Below, piece after piece: positions 24,876 to 33,083 of a stretch of 42,902 bases of DNA (its first letter is position 1; each line of letters opens with the position of its first letter). A program made the translations under genes and the position numbers. The stretch is taken from positions 1-42,902 of the forward strand of contig CBDCCB010000001.1 of NCBI GenBank assembly GCA_965214525.1, given 5' to 3'. The notes beneath the pieces were generated by a model, which saw only the letters and a list, made by a program, of their open reading frames with translations, ran no database searches and was not told the origin of the DNA. Origin of the DNA: Qipengyuania_B sp965214525 (GTDB lineage Bacteria; Pseudomonadota; Alphaproteobacteria; Sphingomonadales; Sphingomonadaceae).

Positions 24876-25550
24876 TCAACGACAGTAGCCGCCTCCGTCG
24901 GTCTGCAGGTGGAAATGGTCGCGATGGGCGGCATTGTAGTCAGGGCCAAGGACCATGCCGAACCGTTTGCAGGCGCTGGCGTGGATGGTGCGCAGGAACG
25001 CGCGATGGGCTGGTGGGCCGCTGGTCCAATCGCCCGCGACGGTTATCCGGCGACCGTCCTGCAGTACGAAGGCCGATACATCGACCGCCTTGGCCTGCGC
25101 ATGAGCGGAACGGCGTACGGTGCCCGACACGTTCCGGCAGGAATAGCTGCCCATCGTCTCCACTCGCACCAAAGAACTCCCGAGCATCTGCCGCGCCGCG
25201 CGATCGACCCCGAACCGGGTCCATGCGGACAGGGCAGCAGCGAGCGGACATGCGATGGTATCAAGGTTCGTTAAAGCGATCGTGTTTTCGTCGCCCTGTA
25301 TGGCGGTTACCGCCACCGTACCTAAAGCGCTACAGCCGAGCCCGTATTCGCGGTCGGGTAGCGGCGTGAACACGTGTCCTTCACCAGCCAGTTCGGTCAG
25401 GCATTGCCGGGTTTCGACAGATAGTGCTGCGGACGGGGTTTGCCTATCCCTGGCGCCGGGCGAAGCCGTACGCGTTCCGCAGGCTGCAAGCAGGCCGGCA
25501 AGGGCCAGCATGATGGGAAGCTGCGAGAGAGGAGCCTTGCTCGATGGCAT
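24876..25550 (-). CDS. extensin-like C-terminal domain lipoprotein
   Basis: The 224-residue protein has a lipoprotein signal (LALAGLLAACGTR) and an extensin-like C-terminal domain. The signature SAHAQAKAVDVSAF, then FGMVLGPDYNAAHRDHFHLQ, places His and Asp as in LAS/M15-type metal peptidases. This fits a cell-wall peptide hydrolase, though activity of this family is not well shown. Cys residues at C-GSALG, ACPLAA, SYSC, SACKRFG and GGGYC probably pair in disulfides. AAGGGAGCGAC before ATG 25550 is a good ribosome site. It is monocistronic and convergent with the LuxR-type gene across 7 nt. Confidence 0.85.
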   Translation of the reverse strand: MPSSKAPLSQLPIMLALAGLLAACGTRTASPGARDRQTPSAALSVETRQCLTELAGEGHVFTPLPDREYGLGCSALGTVAVTAIQGDENTIALTNLDTIACPLAAALSAWTRFGVDRAARQMLGSSLVRVETMGSYSCRNVSGTVRRSAHAQAKAVDVSAFVLQDGRRITVAGDWTSGPPAHRAFLRTIHASACKRFGMVLGPDYNAAHRDHFHLQTDGGGYCR

Positions 25551-25653
25551 GTCGCTCCCTTAGTATGGCGATCATCGGGTAGGGAACCCATAGTTCAACA
25601 AATGCCGTCGGCCGTTCGCTGCGTTCGATGGCACAGTCGCCAGAAGGGGTGTC

Positions 25654-26610
25654 ATGTCGAGGTCCATCGTGTTCGTTCTATGCTTGGCAATCATGACGGG
25701 CAAGGCGCACGGACAGGAAATACATATCACGCCCGAAGGTGCAGCCGGACCGCTCGCGGGCTTCATCGCAGGCGATTTGACCGGGGGGCAGGCGCCGGTG
25801 CTGATCATTCCGGGTTCCGGACCGACGGACCGGGATGGCAACAATCCGATGGGAGTCAAAGCATCGACCTACCGGCTGCTTGCCCAAGCCTTGGCGGCGC
25901 ACGATGTCCCTTCCGTGCGCATAGACAAGCGCGGCATGTTCGGCAGCGCCGCCGCGGGCGATCCCAACGCCGTGTCGGTGGCAGCCTATGTTGCCGATAT
26001 CGCCGCATGGCGGGAAGCGATCAACCAGCGCAGCGGCAACGATTGCGTCTGGCTGCTTGGCCATAGCGAGGGTGGATTGATGGCTTTGGCCGCCGCTGCT
26101 GACGCGCCGGACAGTTATTGCGGGCTCGTTCTGGTTGCGGCACCCGGCCGTCCGCTCGGAGATATTCTGCGCGAACAATTGCGCGCCAATCCGATGAATG
26201 CGCCGATCTTGCCACAAGCCGAGGCCGCCATCGCCGCGCTGGAGCAGGGCAAGCGGGTCGACACCGCGAATCTCAACCCGGCCCTGATCCCGTTATTTGC
26301 GCCGCATGTGCAGGATTTCCTCATCAGCATGTTCGCTGTCGATCCCGCTCAACTGGCACAAGCGCAATCGCGGCCGTTGCTGATCGTGCATGGTTCCGAG
26401 GATCTGCAGGTCACTGGGGCCGATGCTGCACGCTTGGCTTTGGCTCGACCGGATGCGAGGATCGTCACGCTCGATGGGGTGAACCATGTGCTCAAGCAAG
26501 TCCGGGCAGCCGACCGGGCTGCCAACATCGCGAGCTATGGGGATCCAGACCTGCCGTTGGCGTCAGAGGTCAGCGATGCCATTGCGCAGTTCGTGGCTCG
26601 GCAACGCTAG
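25654..26610 (+). CDS. secreted alpha/beta hydrolase
   Basis: The 318-residue protein has a Sec signal peptide (SIVFVLCLAIMTGKAHGQ) and an alpha/beta hydrolase core: oxyanion region LIIPGSGPTDRDGNNPMG, DKRGMFGS, nucleophile elbow LLGHSEGG, acid in IVHGSEDLQV, and His in DGVNHVLK. This is the YqiA/dienelactone-like branch often annotated as alpha/beta fold hydrolase; the ester or peptide substrate is unknown, and location should be periplasmic. AGAAGGGGTGTC before ATG 25654 is a good ribosome site. The stop is a CTAG shared with the convergent putP gene. Confidence 0.88.
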   Translation: MSRSIVFVLCLAIMTGKAHGQEIHITPEGAAGPLAGFIAGDLTGGQAPVLIIPGSGPTDRDGNNPMGVKASTYRLLAQALAAHDVPSVRIDKRGMFGSAAAGDPNAVSVAAYVADIAAWREAINQRSGNDCVWLLGHSEGGLMALAAAADAPDSYCGLVLVAAPGRPLGDILREQLRANPMNAPILPQAEAAIAALEQGKRVDTANLNPALIPLFAPHVQDFLISMFAVDPAQLAQAQSRPLLIVHGSEDLQVTGADAARLALARPDARIVTLDGVNHVLKQVRAADRAANIASYGDPDLPLASEVSDAIAQFVARQR

Positions 26611-28085
26611 ACGGTTTCCGGCCGCTCGGCGGTCGCCTCGTGCCCCAGCCGGCTGACTGCCCAGATTGCAGCCCCGGCGGCCAGAAAGCCGGGAATGATC
26701 TCGTAGATGCCTGGCCCATTAAGAAATGAAGCATTCCATTTTGCAACGATCCAGCCGATCACCACCAGCGCACCCGTCACCAAGCCCGCCAAAGCGCCGG
26801 CCCCGGTCATCCGCTCCCAGGTCAACGACAGGATGATGAGAGGGCCGAATGCGGCGCCGAACCCGGCCCATGCATGCGACACGAGTCCCAGGACTTCGCT
26901 TTCGGGGTCAGCCGAGATGCCGATCGCGGCAAGCGCTACCAGCGCGGTGGCTGCCCGCCCGACATTCACCGCCTCCCGTTCGCTCGCCTGCTTGCGCAGG
27001 AACAGCCGGTAGAAATCCTCGGTCAGCGAGCTGGACGAGACCAGCAATTGCGAACTGATCGTGCTCATGATCGCGGCCAGCAACGCGGCCATTAGGAACC
27101 CGGTGACCAGCGGGCTGAACAGCAATTGGGCGAGCACTATGAAGATCGTCTCGGGATCGTCAACGACGATGGCGTTGCGCACTGCGTCGGCGCGTCCGGC
27201 CAGCCCGACACCGATCGCGCCGAGCAGGGCGAGGAACATCCAGCTCATCCCGATATTGCGGGCAATGGCAACGTCCGCCACGCTGCGCACCGCCATGAAC
27301 CGCACGATGATGTGCGGCTGCCCGAAATAGCCCAGCCCCCAGGTCACGGCACTCAACAAACCCAGGAAGGTCAAGCCCCGCAACGGGTCGAGGAAGCCAG
27401 GCTGCATTTGGGTGAACGAGGCGCCGCCGCTCCCCCCTTCACCAAGCACTACCACCAGGGGCATCATTACCAGCGCCACCACCATGATGCAGCCTTGCAC
27501 GAAATCGGTTAGCGATACCGCAAGGAAACCGCCGATCATCGTATATGCCAGCACGATCCCCGCAGTGAGCCAGGTCCCCAGCATATAGTCGCTCATCCCC
27601 CAATCGCCGATCAGCCCGGCGAAACTCGCCGCGAACAGTTTTCCACCGCCGACCAGCCCTGCCGCGGTGTATATCGTGAAGAACAGCACGATGATGATCG
27701 CCGATACCGCCCGCAAGGCCACTGCCTTGTCCGGAAAACGATTGGCGAGGAATCCCGGGATTGTCAGGGCATTGCCGTATTGCACCGTCTGCCGGCGCAG
27801 GCGTGGGGCGACGATGACCCAGTTCGCGAACGCGCCGACGAACAGGCCGACCCCGATCCACGCCTCGACCAGTCCCGCCGCATACAATGCACCCGGCAGG
27901 CCGAGCAGGAGCCAGCCGCTCATGTCCGATGCGCCTGCCGAAAGCGCCGCGACGGCAGGTGAGAGATTGCGCCCCCCAAGCAGATAGCCCTCGCTGTCGC
28001 GGGTCGATTTTCGCCACGCATACAGCCCGATGCCGAGCATGAGCGCGAAATAAACCGCCAGCGATATCATCGTCCCCGTCTGCAT
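26607..28085 (-). CDS. putP: sodium/proline symporter
   Basis: PutP imports L-proline with Na+. The 492-residue protein has about 13 membrane helices and the SSS-family blocks of PutP: GGRNLSPAVAALSAGASDMS, GWLLLGLPGALYAAGL, YFGQPHIIVRFMAVRS, and SSQLLVSSSSLTEDFYR near helix 8 for Na+ contacts. The start codon lies in a CATG shared with the divergent membrane-protein gene, so at least one of the two promoters must lie inside the other gene, or the partner's start is later. The stop shares CTAG with the upstream hydrolase gene. No putA is in the window. Confidence 0.93.
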   Translation of the reverse strand: MQTGTMISLAVYFALMLGIGLYAWRKSTRDSEGYLLGGRNLSPAVAALSAGASDMSGWLLLGLPGALYAAGLVEAWIGVGLFVGAFANWVIVAPRLRRQTVQYGNALTIPGFLANRFPDKAVALRAVSAIIIVLFFTIYTAAGLVGGGKLFAASFAGLIGDWGMSDYMLGTWLTAGIVLAYTMIGGFLAVSLTDFVQGCIMVVALVMMPLVVVLGEGGSGGASFTQMQPGFLDPLRGLTFLGLLSAVTWGLGYFGQPHIIVRFMAVRSVADVAIARNIGMSWMFLALLGAIGVGLAGRADAVRNAIVVDDPETIFIVLAQLLFSPLVTGFLMAALLAAIMSTISSQLLVSSSSLTEDFYRLFLRKQASEREAVNVGRAATALVALAAIGISADPESEVLGLVSHAWAGFGAAFGPLIILSLTWERMTGAGALAGLVTGALVVIGWIVAKWNASFLNGPGIYEIIPGFLAAGAAIWAVSRLGHEATAERPETV

Positions 28086-28926
28086 GACGGCCCCCGTATC
28101 AAACCATTTCCTGTCTGGCCAATGCAGTCAGGAAGCGGCTATTGCCTGGGCGGTGGACGATCTGCTCATCCCGGTAACCGGCGCGATGGCCGCCGCCTTT
28201 GCCGCGGTGCATCTGTTCGTCGGGCGGCTGCACGTGCTCGACCGCCTGCCGCGCAGCCGGTGGCTATCGTTCGCGGGCGGCGTGGCGGTCGCTTACGTGT
28301 TCCTGCACATGCTGCCCGAGATCGCGAGCCACGGCGAGACGTTCGCTCGCGCCTTGGGTTTGGACCTCACGCTGGCGGAAAGCGCGGTCTACGCGGTCGC
28401 CCTGGCGGGGCTGGCCCTGTTCTACGGCACGGAGAAGGCACTGCTGTCGTCGCGCCAAGAGACACGCAGCGCAACTGGCGAGGATCGACCGGAGAAGGGG
28501 GTGTTCTGGCTGCATATCTGCAGTTCTTCGCTGTTGATCTTCGTGATCGCCTATCTGCTCAACCACCGCGAGGATCTGTCCTGGCCCGGCCTGGCCGTGT
28601 TCTTCATCGCCATGATCCTGCATTTCGCCTCCGCGGATTTCGGAAGCCGGGCGCACCATCCCGAATTGTACGACCGGGCGGGCCGCTGGGTGCTTTCGAT
28701 CGCCACCATCGCCGGCTGGGTGACGGGCCTGCTCATCGAAGTGCCCGAACTTGCCGTTGGCGCGCTGTTCGCTTTCGTCGGAGGCGGGATCATCCTGACC
28801 ATTCTCAAGGAGGAATTGCCGGGGGAGCGTGAAAGCCGGTTCGTACCGTTCCTGTTCGGCACTGTACTATATGGCGTTCTGGTAGTGGGAGAGGAGATGC
28901 TGGTCGGTCTGGGTACGACGGGTTGA
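28084..28926 (+). CDS. polytopic membrane protein of unknown function (ZIP-like look)
   Basis: The 280-residue protein has about eight hydrophobic helices. GGVAVAYVFLHMLPEIASHG with His and Glu in the membrane resembles helix IV of ZIP metal transporters, but later ZIP motifs are not clear, so this is only a hint. Other blocks are FIAMILHFASADFGSRAHHPE and GGGIILTILKEELPGE, where His and Glu again sit near membrane ends. ATG 28084 overlaps the divergent putP start in CATG; GTG 28153 is an alternative that leaves the helices intact. The function is not known. Confidence 0.65.
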   Translation: MTAPVSNHFLSGQCSQEAAIAWAVDDLLIPVTGAMAAAFAAVHLFVGRLHVLDRLPRSRWLSFAGGVAVAYVFLHMLPEIASHGETFARALGLDLTLAESAVYAVALAGLALFYGTEKALLSSRQETRSATGEDRPEKGVFWLHICSSSLLIFVIAYLLNHREDLSWPGLAVFFIAMILHFASADFGSRAHHPELYDRAGRWVLSIATIAGWVTGLLIEVPELAVGALFAFVGGGIILTILKEELPGERESRFVPFLFGTVLYGVLVVGEEMLVGLGTTG

Positions 28927-28940
28927 TGTAGGATAAGGAA

Positions 28941-28966
28941 GGAACCTGGGGCCGTGGCGGTGCGTC
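28941..28966 (+). promoter_or_regulatory. candidate EcfG-type stress promoter before the hemerythrin gene
   Basis: GGAAC at 28941-28945 is followed after exactly 17 nt by CGTC at 28963-28966. The known alphaproteobacterial EcfG consensus is GGAAC-N16/17-CGTT, so nine positions are examined and eight match. The -10 lies 33 nt before ATG 28999. A stress-induced hemerythrin would make sense, but this is a sequence-only prediction. Confidence 0.45.
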
Positions 28967-28998
28967 AGTCGAGTGATCGTTCAATCAGGAGATGCCCG

Positions 28999-29526
28999 AT
29001 GTCGTTTCTCGACCAGCTTGCCGCCACGCTTGCCCCCACCCCATCGCGCGAAGACCGGATGGAAGCGCGCCGCAAGGCCAGGTTGCTGGCAAAGCCGGGC
29101 GACTGGCTCGATCAGATCATCGATCATCACGAACAAATCGACGCGGCGTTCGATCGTTCCTTTGCCGCGCCCGATGCGGATGGGAAGAGGCGGGCAGCGA
29201 GGGAACTGGGCGAACTGCTGACCGGGCATTCCATCGCCGAAGAGGTCGTGGTGTATCCCGATGTGGTGGAGGACAGCAAGACCCATGGCGCGATGGCCTA
29301 TCAGGAACAGCAGATGGCGAAGATCAATTTCGCCAAGCTGGAAAAACTTGATCCGATGAGCCAGGACTGGCGCGACAAGCTGGAGCATATTCAAAGCGCG
29401 GTGCAGCTGCACGTCTATCAGGAAGAGGACAGCTGGTTTCCCGACATCGCCCGCAAGGCAACCGCGGCGGATCAGGCACGGTTGACCCAACGATACAGCG
29501 AAGAGGCGGGTCGCTATTTCGGGTAG
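28999..29526 (+). CDS. hemerythrin HHE-domain protein
   Basis: The 175-residue protein has a four-helix hemerythrin-like domain. Candidate iron ligands are seen as IIDHHEQID, TGHSIAEEVVVYPD, YQEQQMAKI, and VQLHVYQEEDSWFP, giving the His/Glu pattern of a di-iron site. The N-terminal extension (DRMEARRKARLLA) is basic. Family members sense or store O2/NO or guard against oxidative stress; the role here is not proven. ATG 28999 sits behind CAGGAGATGCCCG, a strong ribosome site. The upstream GGAAC-type promoter suggests stress control. Confidence 0.88.
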   Translation: MSFLDQLAATLAPTPSREDRMEARRKARLLAKPGDWLDQIIDHHEQIDAAFDRSFAAPDADGKRRAARELGELLTGHSIAEEVVVYPDVVEDSKTHGAMAYQEQQMAKINFAKLEKLDPMSQDWRDKLEHIQSAVQLHVYQEEDSWFPDIARKATAADQARLTQRYSEEAGRYFG

Positions 29527-29601
29527 GTGCGTAAAGCGCGCAAAAGCCGAACTTGGACGACCTGCTCAATCTCCTGAGGCGAAACCTGCCTTGTCGAAGT
29601 G

Positions 29602-29690
29602 GGTGACAAAGGTGACACCGTGTCACCCTGTGAAATTGCAATAACCCGCGGACAAACAAAGAAAATCGAAGCGTAATGTCAAGGTGACAC
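29602..29690. repeat. GGTGACA motif cluster with a 17-nt palindrome
   Basis: GGTGACA occurs at 29602 and 29611 and again at 29683, and its complement TGTCACC at 29621. The 29611-29627 segment, GGTGACAC-C-GTGTCACC, is a perfect 8-1-8 palindrome. The motif density within 90 nt is far above chance for this composition. It could be an operator, a repeat family or a replication/segregation signal; nothing in the sequence decides. Confidence 0.5.
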
Positions 29691-29870
29691 GTCTCGAACA
29701 GGTTTTGACGCTGCAAGCGCTTAGGAAGGCGACCGACGATGCGAAAGAGCCGCGGCAACTTAGGCGTATGAGGGGCGTGTAGGAAAGGGCCAAACCCGCT
29801 TTGATACGGATCATATCGTGACCGCCAGCCTGCCAAACCGTTGCGCCGGGATTTAGCTTCTCCGATGGAC

Positions 29871-30098
29871 GATAGCCTGATCCCGGGTCAAGCCCGGGAT
29901 GACGAGGGGGTTTGGTGGAGAGCTAACCATGATCCGTCACCCCGGTCTAGCCGGTCCTCGCGCAGGCGGGGAAGCCGGGGTCCAGCTTCTAGTGAAAGAT
30001 AGCCTGATCCCGGATCAAGTCCGGGATGACGAGGAGGTAAGGTGGCGAGCTAATGATGTTCCGTCACCCCGGCTTTTGAGCCGAGGTCCAGCTTTCCT
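29871..30098. repeat. two tandem copies of a structured alphaproteobacterial repeat
   Basis: Two copies of a unit of about 128 nt start at 29871 and 29999 with GATAGCCTGATCCCGG. Each has a first hairpin: ATCCCGGG-TCAAG-CCCGGGAT in copy 1 and ATCCCGGA-TCAAG-TCCGGGAT in copy 2. The inner G-C pair changes to A-T on both sides, keeping the stem. Each also has a second stem built from ACCCCGG and its complement, and both end near TCCAGCTT. Similar palindromes are known to be scattered through sphingomonad genomes. Confidence 0.7.
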
Positions 30099-30259
30099 TC
30101 TGCTCCGACGGACGAGGTGCATTTGGGCAAAGCCTCGATGCACCCTAACCTTGCTTGGTCCGTTAAGCCGTAAACGTCCTTCCTCTCGGGCCGAAAACAA
30201 GATAACATCATCTTACTTGCAAGTAGCAAGGGTTAATTCTTTCTACTGGGGTTAGCAAG

Positions 30260-30535
30260 ATGGTTGAGTCACCTCGTCCTCGGCAGAGGCCAGCATCACC
30301 TACAACGCGTTACGCAGTCGTAAAGCGACCGTCCGAGAAGGACGGCTATCCACAGCGGATCGCGATGTGGGAAGCAGTCAAACGGCTTGAAACAGCTAAT
30401 CGCAGCGAACTCTTAACGGAAATTCGCAAGAACGGTTACATACGCCCAAACGGAGCACCGGTAGATGAAGCATATTGTCGCGTCGAATTGACGGACATGT
30501 GCAGACGAGGTTTTCTGCGACGTCTGGAGAATTAA
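30260..30535 (+). CDS. small hypothetical protein, possible winged-helix fold
   Basis: The 91-residue protein is basic at the N-terminus (PRPRQRPASPTTR) and then has a helix-helix-strand layout: MWEAVKRLETANRSELLTEI, a turn IRPNGAPVDE, a second helix YCRVELTDMCRRGF and LRRLEN. This looks like a small winged-helix DNA-binding domain, but no family is named with confidence. Codon use is less GC-rich than in neighbours, suggesting recent acquisition. No clear ribosome site precedes ATG 30260. It is 65 nt before the uracil-DNA-glycosylase-like gene, so the two may form an accessory pair. Confidence 0.55.
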   Translation: MVESPRPRQRPASPTTRYAVVKRPSEKDGYPQRIAMWEAVKRLETANRSELLTEIRKNGYIRPNGAPVDEAYCRVELTDMCRRGFLRRLEN

Positions 30536-30600
30536 GAGATTTGAATTAGAAAGGATGTGGACCTTTCCCAGTCGACCACCCAACGCACCAAAAGGATTGT

Positions 30601-31263
30601 ATGCGCGAAAACATCATTAGTTCTTTTCATAATGCAGCCAAGCTCAAACGCTCGGACGTGTTCGATAATGATGCGTTAACACCGATTGCTTCTACTGAAG
30701 ACGCTCATACCGCCGCCCCCGGATGGGTGGGAGCCAAGTGGCGGGAAGGTACGCTGTTGGTGGGCATAAATCCGGGAGGAGGAGGCGATAATTACCGGCT
30801 CAATCCTTCCGATGAGCGACTCTACACCTCGATCCGGGGCTTCCGTGACGCCGAAAACGTGCAAACTCGGGCACAAGCATTTGCGCACATGACTAAAGTC
30901 TGGAGCGAAGCGCAGCAATCGCACAACATTTGGCGGGTAGTGAAAGCCGTTCTTGATGCAACCGGCGAAAGCGCAAGTGAAATTGCTTTCATGAATATCC
31001 TGCCATTCCGCACTCGCTTGGATGCGGCTGCGCCCATCGCGGTGCTTCGCACCTCTTGGCTCAAAGCGGCAGGTGCGCAAATAGCAGCGCTTCAGCCAAA
31101 GCGCGTCATAGCCTTAGGTAAGAAGGCAGGGGGCGTGCTTTCGAGGTTTGACTTGCCGACAGACACCGACTTGCTCCTCTTCAAGCGAGGCATTGGTGAC
31201 AGTTACATCCCAGCAGAATCTCAGGAGCTTCTTGCTCGGCTAGCAAAAGAGAGGTGTATCTAA
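30601..31263 (+). CDS. uracil-DNA-glycosylase-superfamily-like protein
   Basis: The 220-residue protein shows a UDG-superfamily-like layout: LLVGINPGGGGDNYR at residues 52-66 (like the GxNPG water-activating motif), FMNILPFRT at 130-138, and a second strand with PKRVIALGKKA at 167-176. The usual C-terminal HPS-type motif is not clear; GIGDSYIPAES sits in that place. Base-excision activity is possible but unproven. AAAAGGATTGT before ATG 30601 is a good ribosome site. It ends in CTAA, overlapping the convergent typA stop, and is less GC-rich than typA. Confidence 0.6.
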   Translation: MRENIISSFHNAAKLKRSDVFDNDALTPIASTEDAHTAAPGWVGAKWREGTLLVGINPGGGGDNYRLNPSDERLYTSIRGFRDAENVQTRAQAFAHMTKVWSEAQQSHNIWRVVKAVLDATGESASEIAFMNILPFRTRLDAAAPIAVLRTSWLKAAGAQIAALQPKRVIALGKKAGGVLSRFDLPTDTDLLLFKRGIGDSYIPAESQELLARLAKERCI

Positions 31264-33083
31264 GCCGCCTCGCTTCTGCGCTTGGCTTTCTTGCGCTCGT
31301 GCGGGTCGAGCTGAGCCTTGCGCAACCGGATCGATTTGGGCGTCACCTCCACCATCTCGTCGTCGTCGATATAGGCGATCGCCTGTTCCAGCGTCATCAC
31401 GCGCGGCGGGGTCAGGCGGATGGCGTCGTCCTTGCCAGTGGAGCGGAAGTTCGTCAGCTGCTTGGACTTCATCGGATTTACTTCGAGGTCGTCGGGCTTG
31501 GCGTTCTCGCCGATCACCATGCCTTCGTAGATCTTCGTGTTCGCGCCGATGAACAATTCGCCGCGTTCTTCCAGCATATTGAGCGCGTAGGCCGCGGCCT
31601 CGCCCGGCACCATCGAGATCAGCACGCCGTTCTGGCGGCCCTCGATCGGCCCCTTGTAAGCATCGTATTTCTCGAACAGGCGGTTCATGATGCCGGTGCC
31701 GCGCGTGTCGCTGAGGAACTCGCCATGATAGCCGATGAGGCCGCGCGAGGGGGCTGAAAAGGTGATGCGGGTCTTGCCGATGCCGGATGGACGCATCTCG
31801 GTCAGCTCGGCCTTGCGGCGCTGCATCTTCTCGACGACCGTACCGGAGAATTCGTCGTCCACGTCGATCACGACGGTCTCATAGGGCTCCAGACGCTTGC
31901 CGCCTTCCTCGCGCAGTAGCACGCGCGGGCGCGAAATGCCCAGTTCGAAACCTTCGCGCCGCATCGTTTCGATCAGCACGCCGAGTTGCAATTCGCCGCG
32001 CCCGGCGACTTCGAAACTGTCCTTGTCGGCGGACTCGGTCACGCGGATGGCGACGTTGGTTTCCGCCTCGCGCAGCAGGCGGTCGCGGATCATGCGGCTG
32101 GTCACCTTGTCCCCCTCGCGGCCCGCAAGGGGCGAGTCATTCACGGCGAAGCGCATGGCGAGCGTCGGCGGGTCGATCGGCTGCGCGGCGATGGGTTCGC
32201 TCACCGCCGGATCGGCGATGGTGTTGGCGACGGTCGCCTTTTCAAGGCCCGCCAGCGCGATGATGTCGCCCGCCTTGGCGCTATCGACCGGCAAGCGCTC
32301 CAATCCCTCGAAGCTCATCAACTTGGTCGCGCGGCCGGTCTCGATGACGTTGCCATCCATATCGAGCGCGCGGATCGGATCGTTGACCGTCACCTTGCCC
32401 GACTGCACCCGGCCGGTGAGCACGCGGCCCATGAAATTGTCGCGATCGAGCAGGGTGGCAAGGAAGGTGAAAGGCGCGTCCTCGTCCAGGCCGGGCGAGG
32501 GCACGTGGCTCTCGATAAGCTCGAACATCGGAGTCAGCGTACCGTCGCGCGCATCCATGTCCTCGCTTGCATATCCGTTGCGGCCCGATGCGTAGAGCAC
32601 GGGGAAATCTAGCTGCTCGTCATTTGCGTCCAGCGATACGAACAGGTCGAACACCTCGTCCAGCACTTCGGACGGGCGGGCGTCGGACCGGTCGATCTTG
32701 TTGACTACGACGATGGGCTTCAGGCCGAGCGCGAGCGCCTTGCCGGTCACGAACTTGGTCTGCGGCATCGGCCCTTCGGCGCTGTCCACCAGCAGGACGA
32801 CACCGTCGACCATGCTGAGGATGCGTTCGACTTCCGCGCCGAAATCAGCGTGGCCGGGCGTATCCACGATGTTGATCCTGAGGTCGTTCCACTCGATCGA
32901 CGTCGGCTTGGCCAGGATGGTGATCCCGCGCTCTTTTTCCAGGTCGCTGGAATCCATCGCACGTTCCTCAACCCGCTGATTGTCGCGGAAAGTGCCGGAT
33001 TGGCGAAACAGCTGGTCGACCAGAGTGGTCTTGCCGTGATCGACGTGGGCGATGATCGCGATATTGCGAAGCGCGGTGGACAT
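31260..33083 (-). CDS. typA: translational GTPase TypA/BipA
   Basis: TypA is a ribosome-binding GTPase of the EF-G family, involved in large-subunit assembly and growth under stress or cold. The 607-residue protein has the G1 loop AHVDHGKTTL at the N-terminus, RGITI (G2), DTPGHADFG (G3), NKIDRSDARP (G4), then domain II, the EF-G-like domains (GRGELQLGVLIETMRREGFE), and the TypA-specific C-terminal domain (TPRSI-like end EVTPKSIRLRKAQLDPHERK). The length is normal. It is divergent from the TonB-dependent receptor and convergent with the UDG-like gene. Confidence 0.97.
   Translation of the reverse strand: MSTALRNIAIIAHVDHGKTTLVDQLFRQSGTFRDNQRVEERAMDSSDLEKERGITILAKPTSIEWNDLRINIVDTPGHADFGAEVERILSMVDGVVLLVDSAEGPMPQTKFVTGKALALGLKPIVVVNKIDRSDARPSEVLDEVFDLFVSLDANDEQLDFPVLYASGRNGYASEDMDARDGTLTPMFELIESHVPSPGLDEDAPFTFLATLLDRDNFMGRVLTGRVQSGKVTVNDPIRALDMDGNVIETGRATKLMSFEGLERLPVDSAKAGDIIALAGLEKATVANTIADPAVSEPIAAQPIDPPTLAMRFAVNDSPLAGREGDKVTSRMIRDRLLREAETNVAIRVTESADKDSFEVAGRGELQLGVLIETMRREGFELGISRPRVLLREEGGKRLEPYETVVIDVDDEFSGTVVEKMQRRKAELTEMRPSGIGKTRITFSAPSRGLIGYHGEFLSDTRGTGIMNRLFEKYDAYKGPIEGRQNGVLISMVPGEAAAYALNMLEERGELFIGANTKIYEGMVIGENAKPDDLEVNPMKSKQLTNFRSTGKDDAIRLTPPRVMTLEQAIAYIDDDEMVEVTPKSIRLRKAQLDPHERKKAKRRSEAA

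Larger units (their letters stand above)
29527..30259. other. 733-nt non-coding stretch with palindromes and tandem repeats
   Basis: No credible protein gene is seen between the hemerythrin gene and the small gene at 30260. The stretch holds a cluster of GGTGACA motifs at 29602-29690, a tandem structured repeat at 29871-30098, and near 30113-30145 a stem with arms GGTGCAT and ATGCACC. Just before 30260 the DNA is less GC-rich and contains the palindrome ACTTGCAAGT. No tRNA, integrase or insertion-sequence end was recognised. Confidence 0.7.

Noticed and set aside
29871..30098. CRISPR array
   Set aside because: Only two long, imperfect, self-complementary units occur, with no spacers of constant length and no cas genes.
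29527..31263. Integrated mobile element
   Set aside because: No integrase, transposase, tRNA target or flanking direct repeats were seen; only composition and position suggest accessory DNA.
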